Source: Methylobacterium nonmethylotrophicum (GTDB lineage Bacteria; Pseudomonadota; Alphaproteobacteria; Rhizobiales; Beijerinckiaceae). From it: 64,000 nt of DNA. Both the position numbers and the translations under genes were made by a program. The DNA lies in the NCBI RefSeq assembly GCF_004745635.1, contig NZ_SRLB01000016.1, forward strand, positions 62,001-126,000, written 5' to 3'. The notes under the pieces were generated by a model, which was given only the letters and a program-made list of their open reading frames with translations, was not told where the DNA came from and did no database searches. Below, piece by piece: positions 29,040 to 38,474 of this stretch; the first letter of the stretch is position 1, and every line of letters starts with the position of its first letter.

Positions 29040-29369
29040 CTACTCGTCCTCGCCGAACCGGTTGGCGAGGAGGGCGGCGATCGCCGCCATGCAGGCATCC
29101 TGGTCGGGCCCGAGGGCGGTGACCCGGATGCTGGTGCCCTGGGCGGCCCCGAGGGTGAGCAGGCCCATGATCGAGCGCCCGCCGACCGTCTCGCCGCCGC
29201 GGCTCACCGTGACCTCCGAGCCGAACTTCTCCACCGTCTGCACGAACTTGGCCGAGGCCCTGGCGTGCAGGCCGCGCCGGTTGATGATCGGCAGGTCGCG
29301 GGCGCAGGCGCCCTCCGGAACCGGCGGAAGCTCGCCGTCCTCGTCGTCTGTGTCGGCAAAGGGCATCAT
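29040..29369 (-). CDS. ptsH: PTS phosphocarrier protein HPr
   Basis: HPr relays phosphate from EI to EIIA. It has the active-site histidine in RRGLHARASAKF (His35 from the chosen start) and the HprK target serine in GGRSIMGLLTLG (Ser65). The start is uncertain: ATG ATG at 29369/29366 gives about 109 residues, while an upstream GTG at 29447 would add 26 residues; neither has a strong ribosome-binding site. No sugar permease is nearby, so this is the regulatory PTS of Hyphomicrobiales. Confidence 0.9.
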   Translation of the reverse strand: MMPFADTDDEDGELPPVPEGACARDLPIINRRGLHARASAKFVQTVEKFGSEVTVSRGGETVGGRSIMGLLTLGAAQGTSIRVTALGPDQDACMAAIAALLANRFGEDE

Positions 29370-29520
29370 CGGCGGTGGTACCTGCCCGGAACCGGTTAGG
29401 ACCGGCTGTCCGCCCGTCGTCCGGCTCTCGCGCGCATCGGGAGTCACGGCCCGATACGGTAATCGGGCCGCGGCAGAAAGCTAGAGCGGGCGGCCGCGAA
29501 GGCGAGGGGGATCCGGCGGC

Positions 29521-29922
29521 CTATTTGCCGGCCAGCACGCGCGAGGCGACGTTGATGTACTTGCGGCCGGCTTCCTGGGCGTGGAGCACCGCCTCGCCCA
29601 ACGATTCCTCGTCGCGCACGCTGGCGAGCTTGATCAGCATCGGCAGGTTGATGCCGGCCACCACCTCGACCGAGCCGCCATTCATGCAGGAGAGCGCGAG
29701 GTTCGAGGGCGTGCCGCCGAACATGTCGGTCAGCACGACGACCCCCTCCCCGGAATTCACCCGGGACACCGCCGACATGATGTCCTTGCGACGGACCTCC
29801 ATGTCGTCCTCGGGGCCGATGGTGATCGTCTCGAGCTGATCCTGCGGCCCCACGACGTGCTCCAGCGCGGCCTTGAATTCCGTCGCGAGCAGGCCGTGGG
29901 TGACGAGCACCATTCCAATCAT
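29521..29922 (-). CDS. PTS EIIA, mannose-family regulatory type
   Basis: A 133-residue EIIA-Man-type domain starting MIGMVLVTHG, with the phosphorylated His9 in THG, then ITIGPEDDMEVRRKDIM and VVVLTDMFGGTPSN. In alphaproteobacteria it lacks a partner permease and passes signals within the HprK–HPr system. It lies between hprK and ptsH, the standard order. Confidence 0.92.
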   Translation of the reverse strand: MIGMVLVTHGLLATEFKAALEHVVGPQDQLETITIGPEDDMEVRRKDIMSAVSRVNSGEGVVVLTDMFGGTPSNLALSCMNGGSVEVVAGINLPMLIKLASVRDEESLGEAVLHAQEAGRKYINVASRVLAGK

Positions 29923-30010
29923 CGACACGAGTTCCGACGCCCCGTTGGAGCCGAGCCGCCATTTTGTGCAGCGCAAAGGCGAGCGCAAGAGCAATGCGGC
30001 GAAATCCGCA

Positions 30011-30451
30011 TCATCCGGTCATCATCATGACACGGAGGCGGCGCCAACGCCACAACACCGTGCTGGCCCGGCCCGGATCCGGCGACAGGATCACCCTCGG
30101 GAGCGCCGCACCCTGGAGGAAAATCGTCTCCTGCCCCTCCGACGGCAGCCGCGGCGCCGCCTCCGCGAGGTCGACGACGAGGCGCACCACCGCCGAAGGC
30201 ACCGCCGCGTCAACGGCTTGCAGGCCCAAGCCCCGGATTTCGAGGAGCCCCGCGACGGCCGGATGCGGAGCGGCGACCAGGCGGCCATGACGCTGCGTCA
30301 GGACGACGCGGTCGTCCCCCACGAGGCCGGCGAAGGCGCCCGACATAGCGCCGAGGTCGAGGAGTTCACGCACCAGGGTCGATTTGCCGCTCCCCGCCGC
30401 GCCACGAATCAGGATCCCGTCCTCCCCCAGGACCACGCAGCTGGCATGCAC
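30011..30451 (-). CDS. hprK: Short HPr kinase/phosphorylase
   Basis: HprK phosphorylates HPr on the regulatory serine. This 146-residue form consists of the C-terminal catalytic domain only, as is usual in alphaproteobacteria, with the P-loop GAAGSGKST (17–25) and GLVGDDRVVL. The start is taken as the GTG giving (M)HASCVVLGEDG; another GTG in frame at 30460 is possible. It starts 13 bp after the chvG stop, so the five genes chvI–chvG–hprK–EIIA–ptsH form one probable transcription unit. Confidence 0.88.
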   Translation of the reverse strand: MHASCVVLGEDGILIRGAAGSGKSTLVRELLDLGAMSGAFAGLVGDDRVVLTQRHGRLVAAPHPAVAGLLEIRGLGLQAVDAAVPSAVVRLVVDLAEAAPRLPSEGQETIFLQGAALPRVILSPDPGRASTVLWRWRRLRVMMMTG

Positions 30452-30464
30452 GGCCCCCACCGCC

Positions 30465-32327
30465 CTAGCGGCTCTGGGCCGGGATGCGGACGATGAAGCG
30501 GGCGCCGAGCACTGTCGGCTCGCCCTCCTCGTCGAGGGGCCCGAGGCGGTTCTCGGCCCGGATGGTGCCGCGATGCGCCTGGACGATCTGGCGCGAGATC
30601 GAGAGGCCGAGGCCCGAATTCTGGCCGAACCCCTGCTCCGGCCGGTCGGTGTAGAAGCGCTCGAAGATCCGCTCCAGGGCGTGGGCCGGGATGCCCGGGC
30701 CGTCATCCTCCACCGTGAGCTCGACGGCGTTGCGCCGGCGCCGCAGAGCCACCCGGACGCTGGCGCCTTTCGGCGAGAACGAGCGGGCATTGTCCAGGAG
30801 GTTGTTGACCACCTGGCCGAGCCGGCTGTCGTGGCCGAGGATCGCGAACGGGTCCTCGGCGCCCGAGGGCGCCGGCTCGACCGCGAGGTCGATCACGGCG
30901 TCGCCGCGGCGCCGGCGCTCGTTGGCGACCGACACCACGGTGGTGATCAGCTTCCTGAGGTCGACCCGGCCGGCCTCGGCGCGGGCGAGCTCGGCGTCGA
31001 GGCGCGAGGCGTCGGCGATGTCGCTGATCAGCCGGTCGAGGCGCTTCACGTCGTGCTGGATGATCTGCATCAGCCGGCCGCGGGACTCGTCGGTCTTGGC
31101 CAGCGGCAGGGTCTCGACGGCGCTGCGCAGCGACGTGAGCGGGTTCTTCAGTTCGTGCGAGACATCCGCCGCGAAGTTCTCGATCGCGTCGAGGCGGCGG
31201 TAGAGCGCCTGGGTCATGTCCCGGAGCGCCCCCGAGAGGTGGCCGATCTCGTCGGTGCGCCGCGTGAAGTCGGGGATCTCCTGGCGCGCCTTGATGCCGG
31301 TGCGCACGCGCTCCGCGGCCTCCGCCAGCCGCCCGACCGGGCCGACGATCTGGCCGGCGACCAGCATCGACAGCACCACCATCACGAGCGCCGCGATGAT
31401 GAAGACCTGCAGGAGGGAGAAGCGCTCCGCCGCGATGATCTTGTCGATGTCGCCTTCCTGGGTCGAGAGCAGCAGGGCGCCCCGAACCGTGCGGCCGCGC
31501 TGAATCGGCACCGCCACCGACACGATGGTCTCGCCCGGGCTGTTGCGGCGCACCAGCGTCCCGCGGGCACCGGCGAGCGCCCGCTGCACCTCCGGCAGGG
31601 TGCGGCCGTCCGCCGGGCCCGGATCGTCGGAGGACGGTGCGCGGCCGAGGCCCGGCACATGCGCCCGCACCGCGTTCCAGGCCTGCTCGATCAGGCTCGG
31701 GCGCTCCTTGCGCAGCGGCGGCGGGTCGCGGCTGAGGTCGCCCCGGATGTAGAGGCCGCGCGAGTCGATCAGCATCGTGCCGTCGCGGTCGTAGACCCGG
31801 GCCCGGGTGCCGGTCGGCGTGATCAGGCGGCGCAGGAGCGGGGCGACCCGCTCCGGGTTGAGGGAGAATTCGAGGCCGGACGGCGTCTCGTCGCCGAAGG
31901 CCCCGCCCTCGCCGGCCTGGAGTTGGAGCAGGCGGTCGGGGTCGATGGTGATCGCGTCGGTGTCGACGGTCGCCGAGGACGCGATCGCGCCCGCGATGAT
32001 GTCGCCCTGCGTCAGCAGGCTCTGCACCCGGGCCTCGATCAGGCCCTGGCGGAACTGGTTGAGGTAGAGGAATCCGAGGAGCAGCGCGATCAGCCCGGCG
32101 AGGTTCAGGACCACGATGCGCCGGGTCAGGCTCGAGGCGAAGCGCTGCGCGATCCAGCGCCGGACCGCCCGCGGCCCGAACGGCTCGCGCGCGGCCTCCG
32201 CGTCCGGGTCGATCTCGCTCGCCGGTTTCAGGGTCGCGCCGCCGAGGAAGCGGCTTCTGCCGCCAAAGAAGCGGCTTCCGCCGCCAAGCAGGCGGCGCAC
32301 GGCGCTCAGGGCCGATCCATCGCTCAC
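30465..32327 (-). CDS. chvG: Sensor histidine kinase ChvG/ExoS type
   Basis: A 620-residue membrane kinase sensing envelope stress or acidity, partner of ChvI. It has TM1 at about 71–90, a periplasmic sensor domain to about 300, TM2 at about 306–327, HAMP, then HisKA with His391 in DVSHELKNPLTSL, and HATPase with NNLLDNARSFSP and GLGLSISRQIV. A 21-bp in-frame duplication near the start (32247–32288) repeats the peptide SRFFGG/SRFLGG. Confidence 0.95.
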   Translation of the reverse strand: MSDGSALSAVRRLLGGGSRFFGGRSRFLGGATLKPASEIDPDAEAAREPFGPRAVRRWIAQRFASSLTRRIVVLNLAGLIALLLGFLYLNQFRQGLIEARVQSLLTQGDIIAGAIASSATVDTDAITIDPDRLLQLQAGEGGAFGDETPSGLEFSLNPERVAPLLRRLITPTGTRARVYDRDGTMLIDSRGLYIRGDLSRDPPPLRKERPSLIEQAWNAVRAHVPGLGRAPSSDDPGPADGRTLPEVQRALAGARGTLVRRNSPGETIVSVAVPIQRGRTVRGALLLSTQEGDIDKIIAAERFSLLQVFIIAALVMVVLSMLVAGQIVGPVGRLAEAAERVRTGIKARQEIPDFTRRTDEIGHLSGALRDMTQALYRRLDAIENFAADVSHELKNPLTSLRSAVETLPLAKTDESRGRLMQIIQHDVKRLDRLISDIADASRLDAELARAEAGRVDLRKLITTVVSVANERRRRGDAVIDLAVEPAPSGAEDPFAILGHDSRLGQVVNNLLDNARSFSPKGASVRVALRRRRNAVELTVEDDGPGIPAHALERIFERFYTDRPEQGFGQNSGLGLSISRQIVQAHRGTIRAENRLGPLDEEGEPTVLGARFIVRIPAQSR

Positions 32328-32340
32328 GCCAGCAAGTCTC

Positions 32341-33057
32341 TTACATTTCCTTGAAGCGGTAGCCGACGCCGTACAGCGTTTCGATCATGTCGAAGCTGTT
32401 GTCGGTCACCTTGAACTTCTTGCGCAGGCGCTTGATGTGGCTGTCGATGGTGCGGTCGTCGACGTAGACCTGGTCGTCGTAGGCCGCGTCCATCAGGGCG
32501 TTGCGGCTCTTCACGACGCCGGGGCGCTGGGCGAGCGCCTGCAGGATCAGGAACTCGGTCACGGTGAGCGTCACCGGCTCGCCCTTCCAGGTGCAGGTGT
32601 GGCGCTCCGGGTCCATCATCAGCTGGCCGCGCTCGAGCGAGCGGGCGGCGGCGGCCTCCGCCTCCCGGGCCGAGGCGCCGGGCCCGGCCTCCTTGGCGGC
32701 GAAGCGGCGCAAGACCGCCTTCACCCGCTCGACCAGCAGGCGCTGCGAGAACGGCTTCCGGATGAAGTCGTCGGCGCCCATCTTGAGGCCGAACAATTCG
32801 TCGATCTCCTCGTCCTTCGAGGTCAGGAAGATCACCGGCAGGTCGGATTTCTGGCGCAGGCGGCGCAGCAGCTCCATCCCGTCCATGCGCGGCATCTTGA
32901 TGTCGAAGATCGCGAGGTCGGGCGGCGAATGCTTCAGGCCGTCGAGGGCGGAGGCACCGTCGGTGTAGGTCTGGATCCTGTACCCCTCGGTCTCCAGGGC
33001 GATCGACACCGAGGTGAGGATGTTGCGGTCGTCATCGACGAGGGCGATGGTCGGCAT
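32341..33057 (-). CDS. chvI: Response regulator ChvI type
   Basis: A 238-residue OmpR-family regulator. The receiver domain has Asp52 ([11 protein letters not shown]), Thr79 and Lys101. The winged-helix domain has [16 protein letters not shown] and the terminal [14 protein letters not shown] and YGVGYRF. The ATG at 33057 has AGGGA 6 nt upstream. In related bacteria ChvI controls exopolysaccharide, motility and acid-response genes. Confidence 0.96.
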   Translation of the reverse strand: MPTIALVDDDRNILTSVSIALETEGYRIQTYTDGASALDGLKHSPPDLAIFDIKMPRMDGMELLRRLRQKSDLPVIFLTSKDEEIDELFGLKMGADDFIRKPFSQRLLVERVKAVLRRFAAKEAGPGASAREAEAAAARSLERGQLMMDPERHTCTWKGEPVTLTVTEFLILQALAQRPGVVKSRNALMDAAYDDQVYVDDRTIDSHIKRLRKKFKVTDNSFDMIETLYGVGYRFKEM

Positions 33058-33625
33058 GGGCATTCCCTGGGGCGCGGGCGTCGCCGGCAGGACACACCGT
33101 CCGTGCTGAACGCCACCCGACTGGAACCGGTCCTGGCCTGGCGGACCGTGAGGCCCGGCAGATCTCGGGCGCCGCGAGTCCTCGACCAGTCTGGCTCGCC
33201 GGGATTGGGGCGAACCAAGAAAGACTGGACAGTGGCCGCAGCGCCACGATTCTGACTTCCTTAAGACCAACGCGCCGAAAAAGCGAGCACCCGTGGCGAG
33301 GCGGCCACAAACCGCCATGGGCAGGACATGGCGGCACGCGTTCCGCCTCATCTCGACGCGTCGGCGGTCATGGATCCCGGGTTCCGCCGCGCGGCCCCGG
33401 GATGACGGAAACCCGTTCGATTCATAGAAGCCAGCCTGTCCGGGCGACATCGTCAGGGACTCCCGCTCGCCGCCGCGGTGACGACGTCGCACGCGAGTGA
33501 TCCGGCTCGGGAGGCGAAGCCGCGCCAGACAGGCTGCGCCTGCGCGCGCTGCGGGACACCGCACCGCGGCCGGTCACGCCCATGACATCGCCGGCCTGCG
33601 CCCCGACCTGTGATATGGCCCGGAG
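33058..33625. other. Long divergent gap between chvI and recF
   Basis: This 568-bp region has no supported gene. It includes a CCGGG-family palindrome (33374–33403) and a dispersed repeat (33425–33442) shared with 1984–2001. The promoters of chvI and recF must lie here, but I could not place them with confidence. Confidence 0.5.
33374..33403. repeat. Palindromic intergenic repeat (CCGGG family), copy 3
   Basis: ATCCCGGG (33374–33381) and CCCGGGAT (33396–33403) flank a 14-nt loop; the flanks TCATGG/GATGAC extend the similarity to copies 1 and 2. Confidence 0.7.
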
Positions 33626-34780
33626 ATGACCGAGCCCGACCCCTTGCGCGTCACCCGGCTGATCGCCCGCGACTTCCGCAACCACGCCGATCTCGACCTC
33701 GCGGTCGGCCGCCGCTTCGTCGCCCTGGTCGGGGAGAACGGGGCCGGCAAGACCAACATCCTGGAGGCCCTGTCGCTGTTCGCCCCCGGCCGGGGCCTGC
33801 GCCGGGCCGACTTCCCGGTCATGGCGCGCGAGGGCGGGGCCGGCGGCTTCGCGGTGTCCCTGACCCTGGAAGGCCCCAACGGCGACCACCGCATCGGCAC
33901 CGCCTGGGAGCCGCCGCGGAGCCGCGACGAACGCGGGGGCCGGCTCTGCCGCATCGACGGCGCCACCGCCCCCTCCCCGACCGCCTTCGCCGAGCAGCTG
34001 CGGGTGGTCTGGCTCACCCCCGACCTCGACGCGCTGTTTCGGGGCCCCGCCGGCGACCGGCGCCGCTTCCTCGACCGTCTGGTGCTCGCCGTCGATGCCG
34101 GCCACGGCGCCCGGGTGAGCGCGATGGAGCGGGCGCTGCGCTCGCGCAACCGCCTGCTGGAGGAGCGGCCCGACGACGGCCCGTGGCTCGACGCCGTCGA
34201 GCGCGAGGTGGCGGAGCTCGCGGTCGCGGTGGCGCTCGCCCGCCGCGAGACGGTGGAGCGCCTCGACAGCCTGATCCTGTCGACCCGCGACGAGGCCTCG
34301 CCCTTCCCCTGGGCCGGGGTGCGGCTCGAGGGCGACATCGACGACCTCGTGGCGGTCTGGCCCGCGGTCGACGCCGAGGACCGCTTCCGCGCCACCCTGC
34401 GCCAGAACCGGTATCGCGACCGCGCCTCCGGCCGGACGCTCGCCGGCCCGCAGGCCTCCGACCTCGTGGTGCGCCACGGCCCCAAGGACGTGCCCGCCGC
34501 CACCGCCTCGACCGGCGAGCAGAAGGCGCTGCTGATCGGCCTTGTGCTCGCGCATGCCCGCCTCGTCACCGGGATGAGCGGGCTCGCGCCCCTCGTCCTC
34601 CTCGACGAGGTCGCGGCCCATCTCGACCCCCGCCGCCGCGCCGGTCTGTTCGACGCGCTCGAAGCCCTGCCGGGCCAGGTCTGGATGACCGGGGCCGATC
34701 CCGTGCTGTTCGGCGAGCTGGGCGGGCGGGCGGACCTGGTGCAGGTGGCGGAGGGGGCGATCAGGGTGGCCGCGTCGTGA
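33626..34780 (+). CDS. recF: DNA replication and repair protein RecF
   Basis: A 384-residue SMC-like ATPase that loads RecA at gapped DNA. It begins with RLIARDFRNHADLDL; the Walker A motif is GENGAGKTN, the signature is STGEQKALLIGL and Walker B is LVLLDEVAAHLD. recF often follows dnaN; here it is 11 kb away and on the other strand. Confidence 0.96.
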   Translation: MTEPDPLRVTRLIARDFRNHADLDLAVGRRFVALVGENGAGKTNILEALSLFAPGRGLRRADFPVMAREGGAGGFAVSLTLEGPNGDHRIGTAWEPPRSRDERGGRLCRIDGATAPSPTAFAEQLRVVWLTPDLDALFRGPAGDRRRFLDRLVLAVDAGHGARVSAMERALRSRNRLLEERPDDGPWLDAVEREVAELAVAVALARRETVERLDSLILSTRDEASPFPWAGVRLEGDIDDLVAVWPAVDAEDRFRATLRQNRYRDRASGRTLAGPQASDLVVRHGPKDVPAATASTGEQKALLIGLVLAHARLVTGMSGLAPLVLLDEVAAHLDPRRRAGLFDALEALPGQVWMTGADPVLFGELGGRADLVQVAEGAIRVAAS

Positions 34781-35118
34781 CGAAGCAGACTTGCGTCGGC
34801 AGGCCGCACGGTACGCGACAATGGGGGTTTGAGGCAGCGTCAGCCCCTCCTGCCCGCGACCTCATCCTGAGGTGACGGCGATCAGAGATCGCGCGCGATC
34901 GAAGATCGCCTGCGATCTCTGATCGACGGCCTCGAAGGAGGCCTCCAGAAGTCTGTGCGATTCTCGGAGCCCACCTTCGAGGCTGCAGCAAGCGGCGGCA
35001 CCTCGGGATGAGGTTTGAGGGTCGGAGGCCCGTCACTGCCGAATGACTGGCCGCGTCGTGTACCGTACCATGCAATTCTGCTTGGCGCTCAGGGCGTTCG
35101 CCGGCCGGGATCCCGCCC
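34781..35118. other. Non-coding gap holding a palindromic element
   Basis: This 338-bp gap separates the 3' ends of recF and ghrA. Most of it is the palindromic element at 34859–35014. No gene is seen. Confidence 0.6.
34859..35014. repeat. MITE-like element with inverted ends
   Basis: The ends are ACCTCATCCTGAGGT (34859–34873) and ACCTCGGGATGAGGT (35000–35014), inverted copies with one mismatch. Inside, GATCAGAGATCG (34880–34891) pairs with CGATCTCTGATC (34913–34924). The end motif recurs alone at 49483–49509. It is a non-coding repeat of about 156 bp. Confidence 0.65.
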
Positions 35119-36066
35119 TCAATAGCCCCGCGCCACGTCCACCGCGGCCGGGATCCGGCCAGTCTCGCGATAGGCCCGCACGTTGCCGGCGACGACGGCT
35201 GCCGCGCTGGCCGGGGTGGTCGGGCCGGAGATGTGCGGCAGCACGGTCACGCCGGGATGGCGCCACAGGGGGGAATCCGGCGGCAGCGGCTCGGCGTCGA
35301 ACACGTCCAGCACCGCGTGGGAGAGGTGCCCGGCATCCAGGGCGGCCAGGAGCGCGTCGGTCGCCACGATCGGCCCGCGGCCGAAATTGATCAGGCCGGC
35401 GCCCGGCTTCAGGGCGGCGAGCCGCGCGGCGTCGAGGAGGCCGCGGGTGGCCGCGGTGAGCGGCAGCAGGCAGACGACGATGTCGCTCGTCGCGAGCAGC
35501 GCCGGCAGGCCCTCCGGGCCGGTGAATCCCGTCACACCCGGCGGCAGCGCCTTGACCGAGCGGCTCCAGGCCGCGACCGGGAAGCCCGCCTGCACCAGCC
35601 GCTCCGCCGCCGCGCTGCCCAGCACCCCGAGGCCGAGGAGCCCCACCCGGATCTCGGCCGGCGGGCGGTAGGCGAGCTGGCGCCAGATCCCGGCCTCCTG
35701 CTGGCGCCGGTAGGCCGGCATGTCGCGCTGCAGGTAGTAGGTCCAGGCCAGCACCGCCTCCGCCATGGTGCGGGCGAGTTCGGGATCGACCAGGCGGACG
35801 ATCGGCACCGCCCCCGTCCCGAGGTCGCGCACCAGGCGCTCGACCCCGGCCCACAGGCTCTGGATCCAGGCGAGGTTCGGCAGCAGCGCCACCTCGGCCG
35901 GATCGGGATTGGCCACGATCGCGATGCGGGTCGCCTGACGCTCCGCCTCCCCCAGGGTCCGGAACGGCCGGATGGTCTCCTCGGGCAGGGCCTGCGCGAG
36001 GGCGGCGAGGAAGTCGGCCTCCTCCTGCGCGTCGAGGGTGCCCAGGAACGCGATCGGCTCTCTCAT
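35119..36066 (-). CDS. Glyoxylate/hydroxypyruvate reductase A-like 2-hydroxyacid dehydrogenase
   Basis: A 315-residue NAD(P)H-dependent 2-hydroxyacid dehydrogenase. It has the cofactor loop GLGVLGSAAAE, NFGRGPIV, DVFDAEPLP and the catalytic histidine in LPHISGPTTP, a GhrA-like set. It reduces glyoxylate or hydroxypyruvate, important in serine-cycle methylotrophs, though the substrate is not proven here. It starts 5 bp after the aminotransferase stop, so the two form an operon. Confidence 0.88.
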   Translation of the reverse strand: MREPIAFLGTLDAQEEADFLAALAQALPEETIRPFRTLGEAERQATRIAIVANPDPAEVALLPNLAWIQSLWAGVERLVRDLGTGAVPIVRLVDPELARTMAEAVLAWTYYLQRDMPAYRRQQEAGIWRQLAYRPPAEIRVGLLGLGVLGSAAAERLVQAGFPVAAWSRSVKALPPGVTGFTGPEGLPALLATSDIVVCLLPLTAATRGLLDAARLAALKPGAGLINFGRGPIVATDALLAALDAGHLSHAVLDVFDAEPLPPDSPLWRHPGVTVLPHISGPTTPASAAAVVAGNVRAYRETGRIPAAVDVARGY

Positions 36067-36071
36067 CGGGC

Positions 36072-37280
36072 TCACCGGCCGAGGACGCGGGACAGGCGCT
36101 CGACCGCCTCCCGGGCGAGGCCCGGGCTGATGGCGAAGCACAGGCGGATGAACCCCTCCCCCTCCGGCCCGAAGGCGGTGCCGGGCGCGACGCCGACCTT
36201 GGCCTCGCCGAGGAGCCGGAAGGCGAGGTCGAGGCTGGTCTCCTGCGGCCGGGGCGTCCCGGGGCCGGCGACCCGGGCCATCAGGTAGAAGGCGCCCTCC
36301 GGCACCGAGACGGTGACGCCGGGCAGGCGCGACAGGCCGGAGACCAGGATCTCGCGGCTCTCGGCGCAGCGCCCCACCATCTGGCGGATGAAGCCGTCGC
36401 CCTCCTTTAGCGCCGTGATGGCGGCGTGCTGGATGAAGGTCGGGATCGAGGTGGTGTTGTACTGGCCGAGCTTGGCGAAGGTGGGCGAGAGCCCACGCGG
36501 GCAGATCAGCCAGCCGGCGCGCCAGCCGGTCATCGCCCAGTTCTTCGAGAAGGTGTTGGTGACGATCAGCCGGTCGTCCTCGGTGCAGATCTGCAGGAAG
36601 GACGGCGCGATGGCGTTGCCGTAGGTGAAGTGGGCGTAGACCTCGTCGGAGATGATCCACAGGCCGCGCTCCCGCGCGAGGTCCCGCAGGGCCTTCATCT
36701 CGGAGAGCGGCATGATCCAGCCGGTCGGGTTCGAGGGCGAGTTGACCACGACGGCGCGGGTGCGCGGGGTGATCGCCGCCGCGATGTCGGCGAGCGGCAG
36801 GGCGAAGCGCCCATCGGCCTGCACCCGGTACGGCACCGTCACCGGCACGCCGCCGGTGATGCGCACCGCCTCTCCGAGATTCGGCCAGGCCGGCGACGGG
36901 ATGATGATCTCGTCGCCCGGCTCGAGCAGCGCCTGGGCCGCCTGCATGATGGCGTTCATGCCGCCGGCGGTGACGGCGAAGCGCTCGGGCGGCATCGCCA
37001 CGCCCCAGTGGCGGGCGTGGTAGGCGCTCAACGCCTCGCGCAGGCGCGGCAGGCCGAGCGAGGTGGCGTAGCGGGTGTGGCCGGCCAGCATCGCCTGGTG
37101 GGCCGCCTCGACGATGAAGGGCGGCGTCGGCAGGTCGCCCTCGCCGATCCACAGCTTGACCACCTCGGGATCGTCCCGGCCGCGATCGGCGACGAGGCCG
37201 ATCTGGCTCGTGCCGACGCCGCGCATCCGCGGCGACAGCGCGGCGGAGAGGTCCGGCAGGGTGGTGTCGGCGATGCTCAT
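36072..37280 (-). CDS. Class I/II pyridoxal-phosphate aminotransferase
   Basis: A 402-residue fold-type I aminotransferase. The PLP lysine is Lys246 in NTFSKNWAMTGWR; other landmarks are NSPSNPTGW (Asn184), SDEVYAHFTY and RLCFA near the C-terminus. It resembles the aspartate/aromatic group. Coupling to a hydroxypyruvate/glyoxylate reductase suggests work on a 2-oxo acid from the same route, which is an inference. The ATG at 37280 is chosen because it matches the usual family N-terminus. Confidence 0.88.
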   Translation of the reverse strand: MSIADTTLPDLSAALSPRMRGVGTSQIGLVADRGRDDPEVVKLWIGEGDLPTPPFIVEAAHQAMLAGHTRYATSLGLPRLREALSAYHARHWGVAMPPERFAVTAGGMNAIMQAAQALLEPGDEIIIPSPAWPNLGEAVRITGGVPVTVPYRVQADGRFALPLADIAAAITPRTRAVVVNSPSNPTGWIMPLSEMKALRDLARERGLWIISDEVYAHFTYGNAIAPSFLQICTEDDRLIVTNTFSKNWAMTGWRAGWLICPRGLSPTFAKLGQYNTTSIPTFIQHAAITALKEGDGFIRQMVGRCAESREILVSGLSRLPGVTVSVPEGAFYLMARVAGPGTPRPQETSLDLAFRLLGEAKVGVAPGTAFGPEGEGFIRLCFAISPGLAREAVERLSRVLGR

Positions 37281-37396
37281 CGGTGGCTCGGCCCTCGTGC
37301 GGCGCCCGGGCGGCGGGCGGCAAGCGTGTCGGTGCTCCTCCATACCAAAGCCGCCGCGGGGCGCGAGCGCCGTCAGCGCATGAGGCCCGAGCGTCG

Positions 37397-37861
37397 TCAG
37401 CGCGGCGCGGGGACGCCGACGCCGCGCAGGATGCGGTCGGCCCCGAAGGCGGCGGCCATCGCGTGCTCGGGCCCGTCGAGCGCGAGACCCGGCCGGTCGG
37501 GGTCCTGCCGCTCGCCGGGCCGCGGCACGTGATCGTGGACGAGGACGGGATCGAGGTCGGGCTCCTGCGCCAGCACGGCCTCGATCAGCGGCCGCTCGTC
37601 CCGCTCCGGGGCCCCCAGGGCCTGACGGGCCGTCATGCTGAGCACGCGCACCCGCCCGCCCCGCCGGCGCATCGGGCGCGCGGCGATCAGCGTGGTGCTG
37701 GAACGGTCGAGGCCCTTGGGCAGGCTGGTGTAGGCGAGCCAGGCGCCCGGCCGCCAGGTCCAGGCCAGGGGGCCGACCCCGATGAAGTCCCGGGCGCGCA
37801 CCAGCCCGCGCCGTTCGCCGTGCCAGAGCGCCACCGCGAAGTCGCCGTCGAGGCGGCCCAC
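37397..37861 (-). pseudogene. Remnant of an asparagine-synthetase-like (lasso cyclase-type) gene
   Basis: The translated minus strand shows an N-terminal-nucleophile-domain fragment, [20 protein letters not shown] followed by [14 protein letters not shown], then jumps to a synthetase-domain fragment with RVRVLSMTARQALG and DERPLIEAVLAQEPDLDPVL. This is the pattern of the asparagine-synthetase homologs that close lasso peptides. The N-terminus, the ATP-binding SGGLDS loop and the C-terminal half are missing, so it cannot be active. It abuts, head to head at about 37860, a broken ABC exporter on the other strand. Confidence 0.68.
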
Positions 37862-38474
37862 GCCTTCGGGGCGCTGGCGGGCCTTCCGACGCTCGTGCTC
37901 GCCCGGCGCGCCTACGGGCTGGCGGGGGTGCTGGCGGGGGCGACCGCGCGCTTCCACGCTTCGATCGCCGACGATCTCGCGGGCCTCAAGGCACTCAGGA
38001 TGCGGGGCGCAGAGGAGGACCGGGGCGCCGCGTTCCGGACGCGGCGGAGGCCGACCTCCACCGCGTCCTCGATGAGGCCGCCGCCGGCTTCGTGGCCCTC
38101 CTGCCGGAGGGCCTCGAGACCCGGGTCGGCGACCGCGGCACCCGCCTCTCGGGCGGGGAGCGCCAGCGCCTGATGATCGCCCGGGCCCTCTTGCGCGAGC
38201 CCGACTCCTCGTCCTCGACGAGGCCACCAACGCCCTCGACGCCGACTCGGAGGCCCTCGTCCTGGCGAGCTTCCGGCGGCTGGCCGAGCGGATGACGATC
38301 CTGGCGATCGCCCACCGCTCCGGCGTGATCGCGGCCGCCGACCAGGTGATCGCGGTCGAGGCGGCCGGATCCGGCGGATCGATCACCGAGTCAGGCCGGC
38401 CGACGGCGCGACGCCGGTCCCGGAGGCGATGCACACGCGCGCCTGAGCGGGGCGAACGGCGCGCTACCGCGTGA
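37859..38474 (+). pseudogene. Remnant of an ABC exporter (fused TMD–ATPase)
   Basis: From 37859 the plus strand reads the end of a transmembrane domain ([40 protein letters not shown]). After a deletion another frame from about 38038 gives [20 protein letters not shown] and the ABC signature [21 protein letters not shown] frameshift at about 38208 then restores [12 protein letters not shown] (Walker B and D-loop) and ILAIAHRSGVIAAADQ (H-loop), ending at 38474. Walker A is gone. Exporters of this kind accompany lasso-peptide clusters. Confidence 0.75.
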
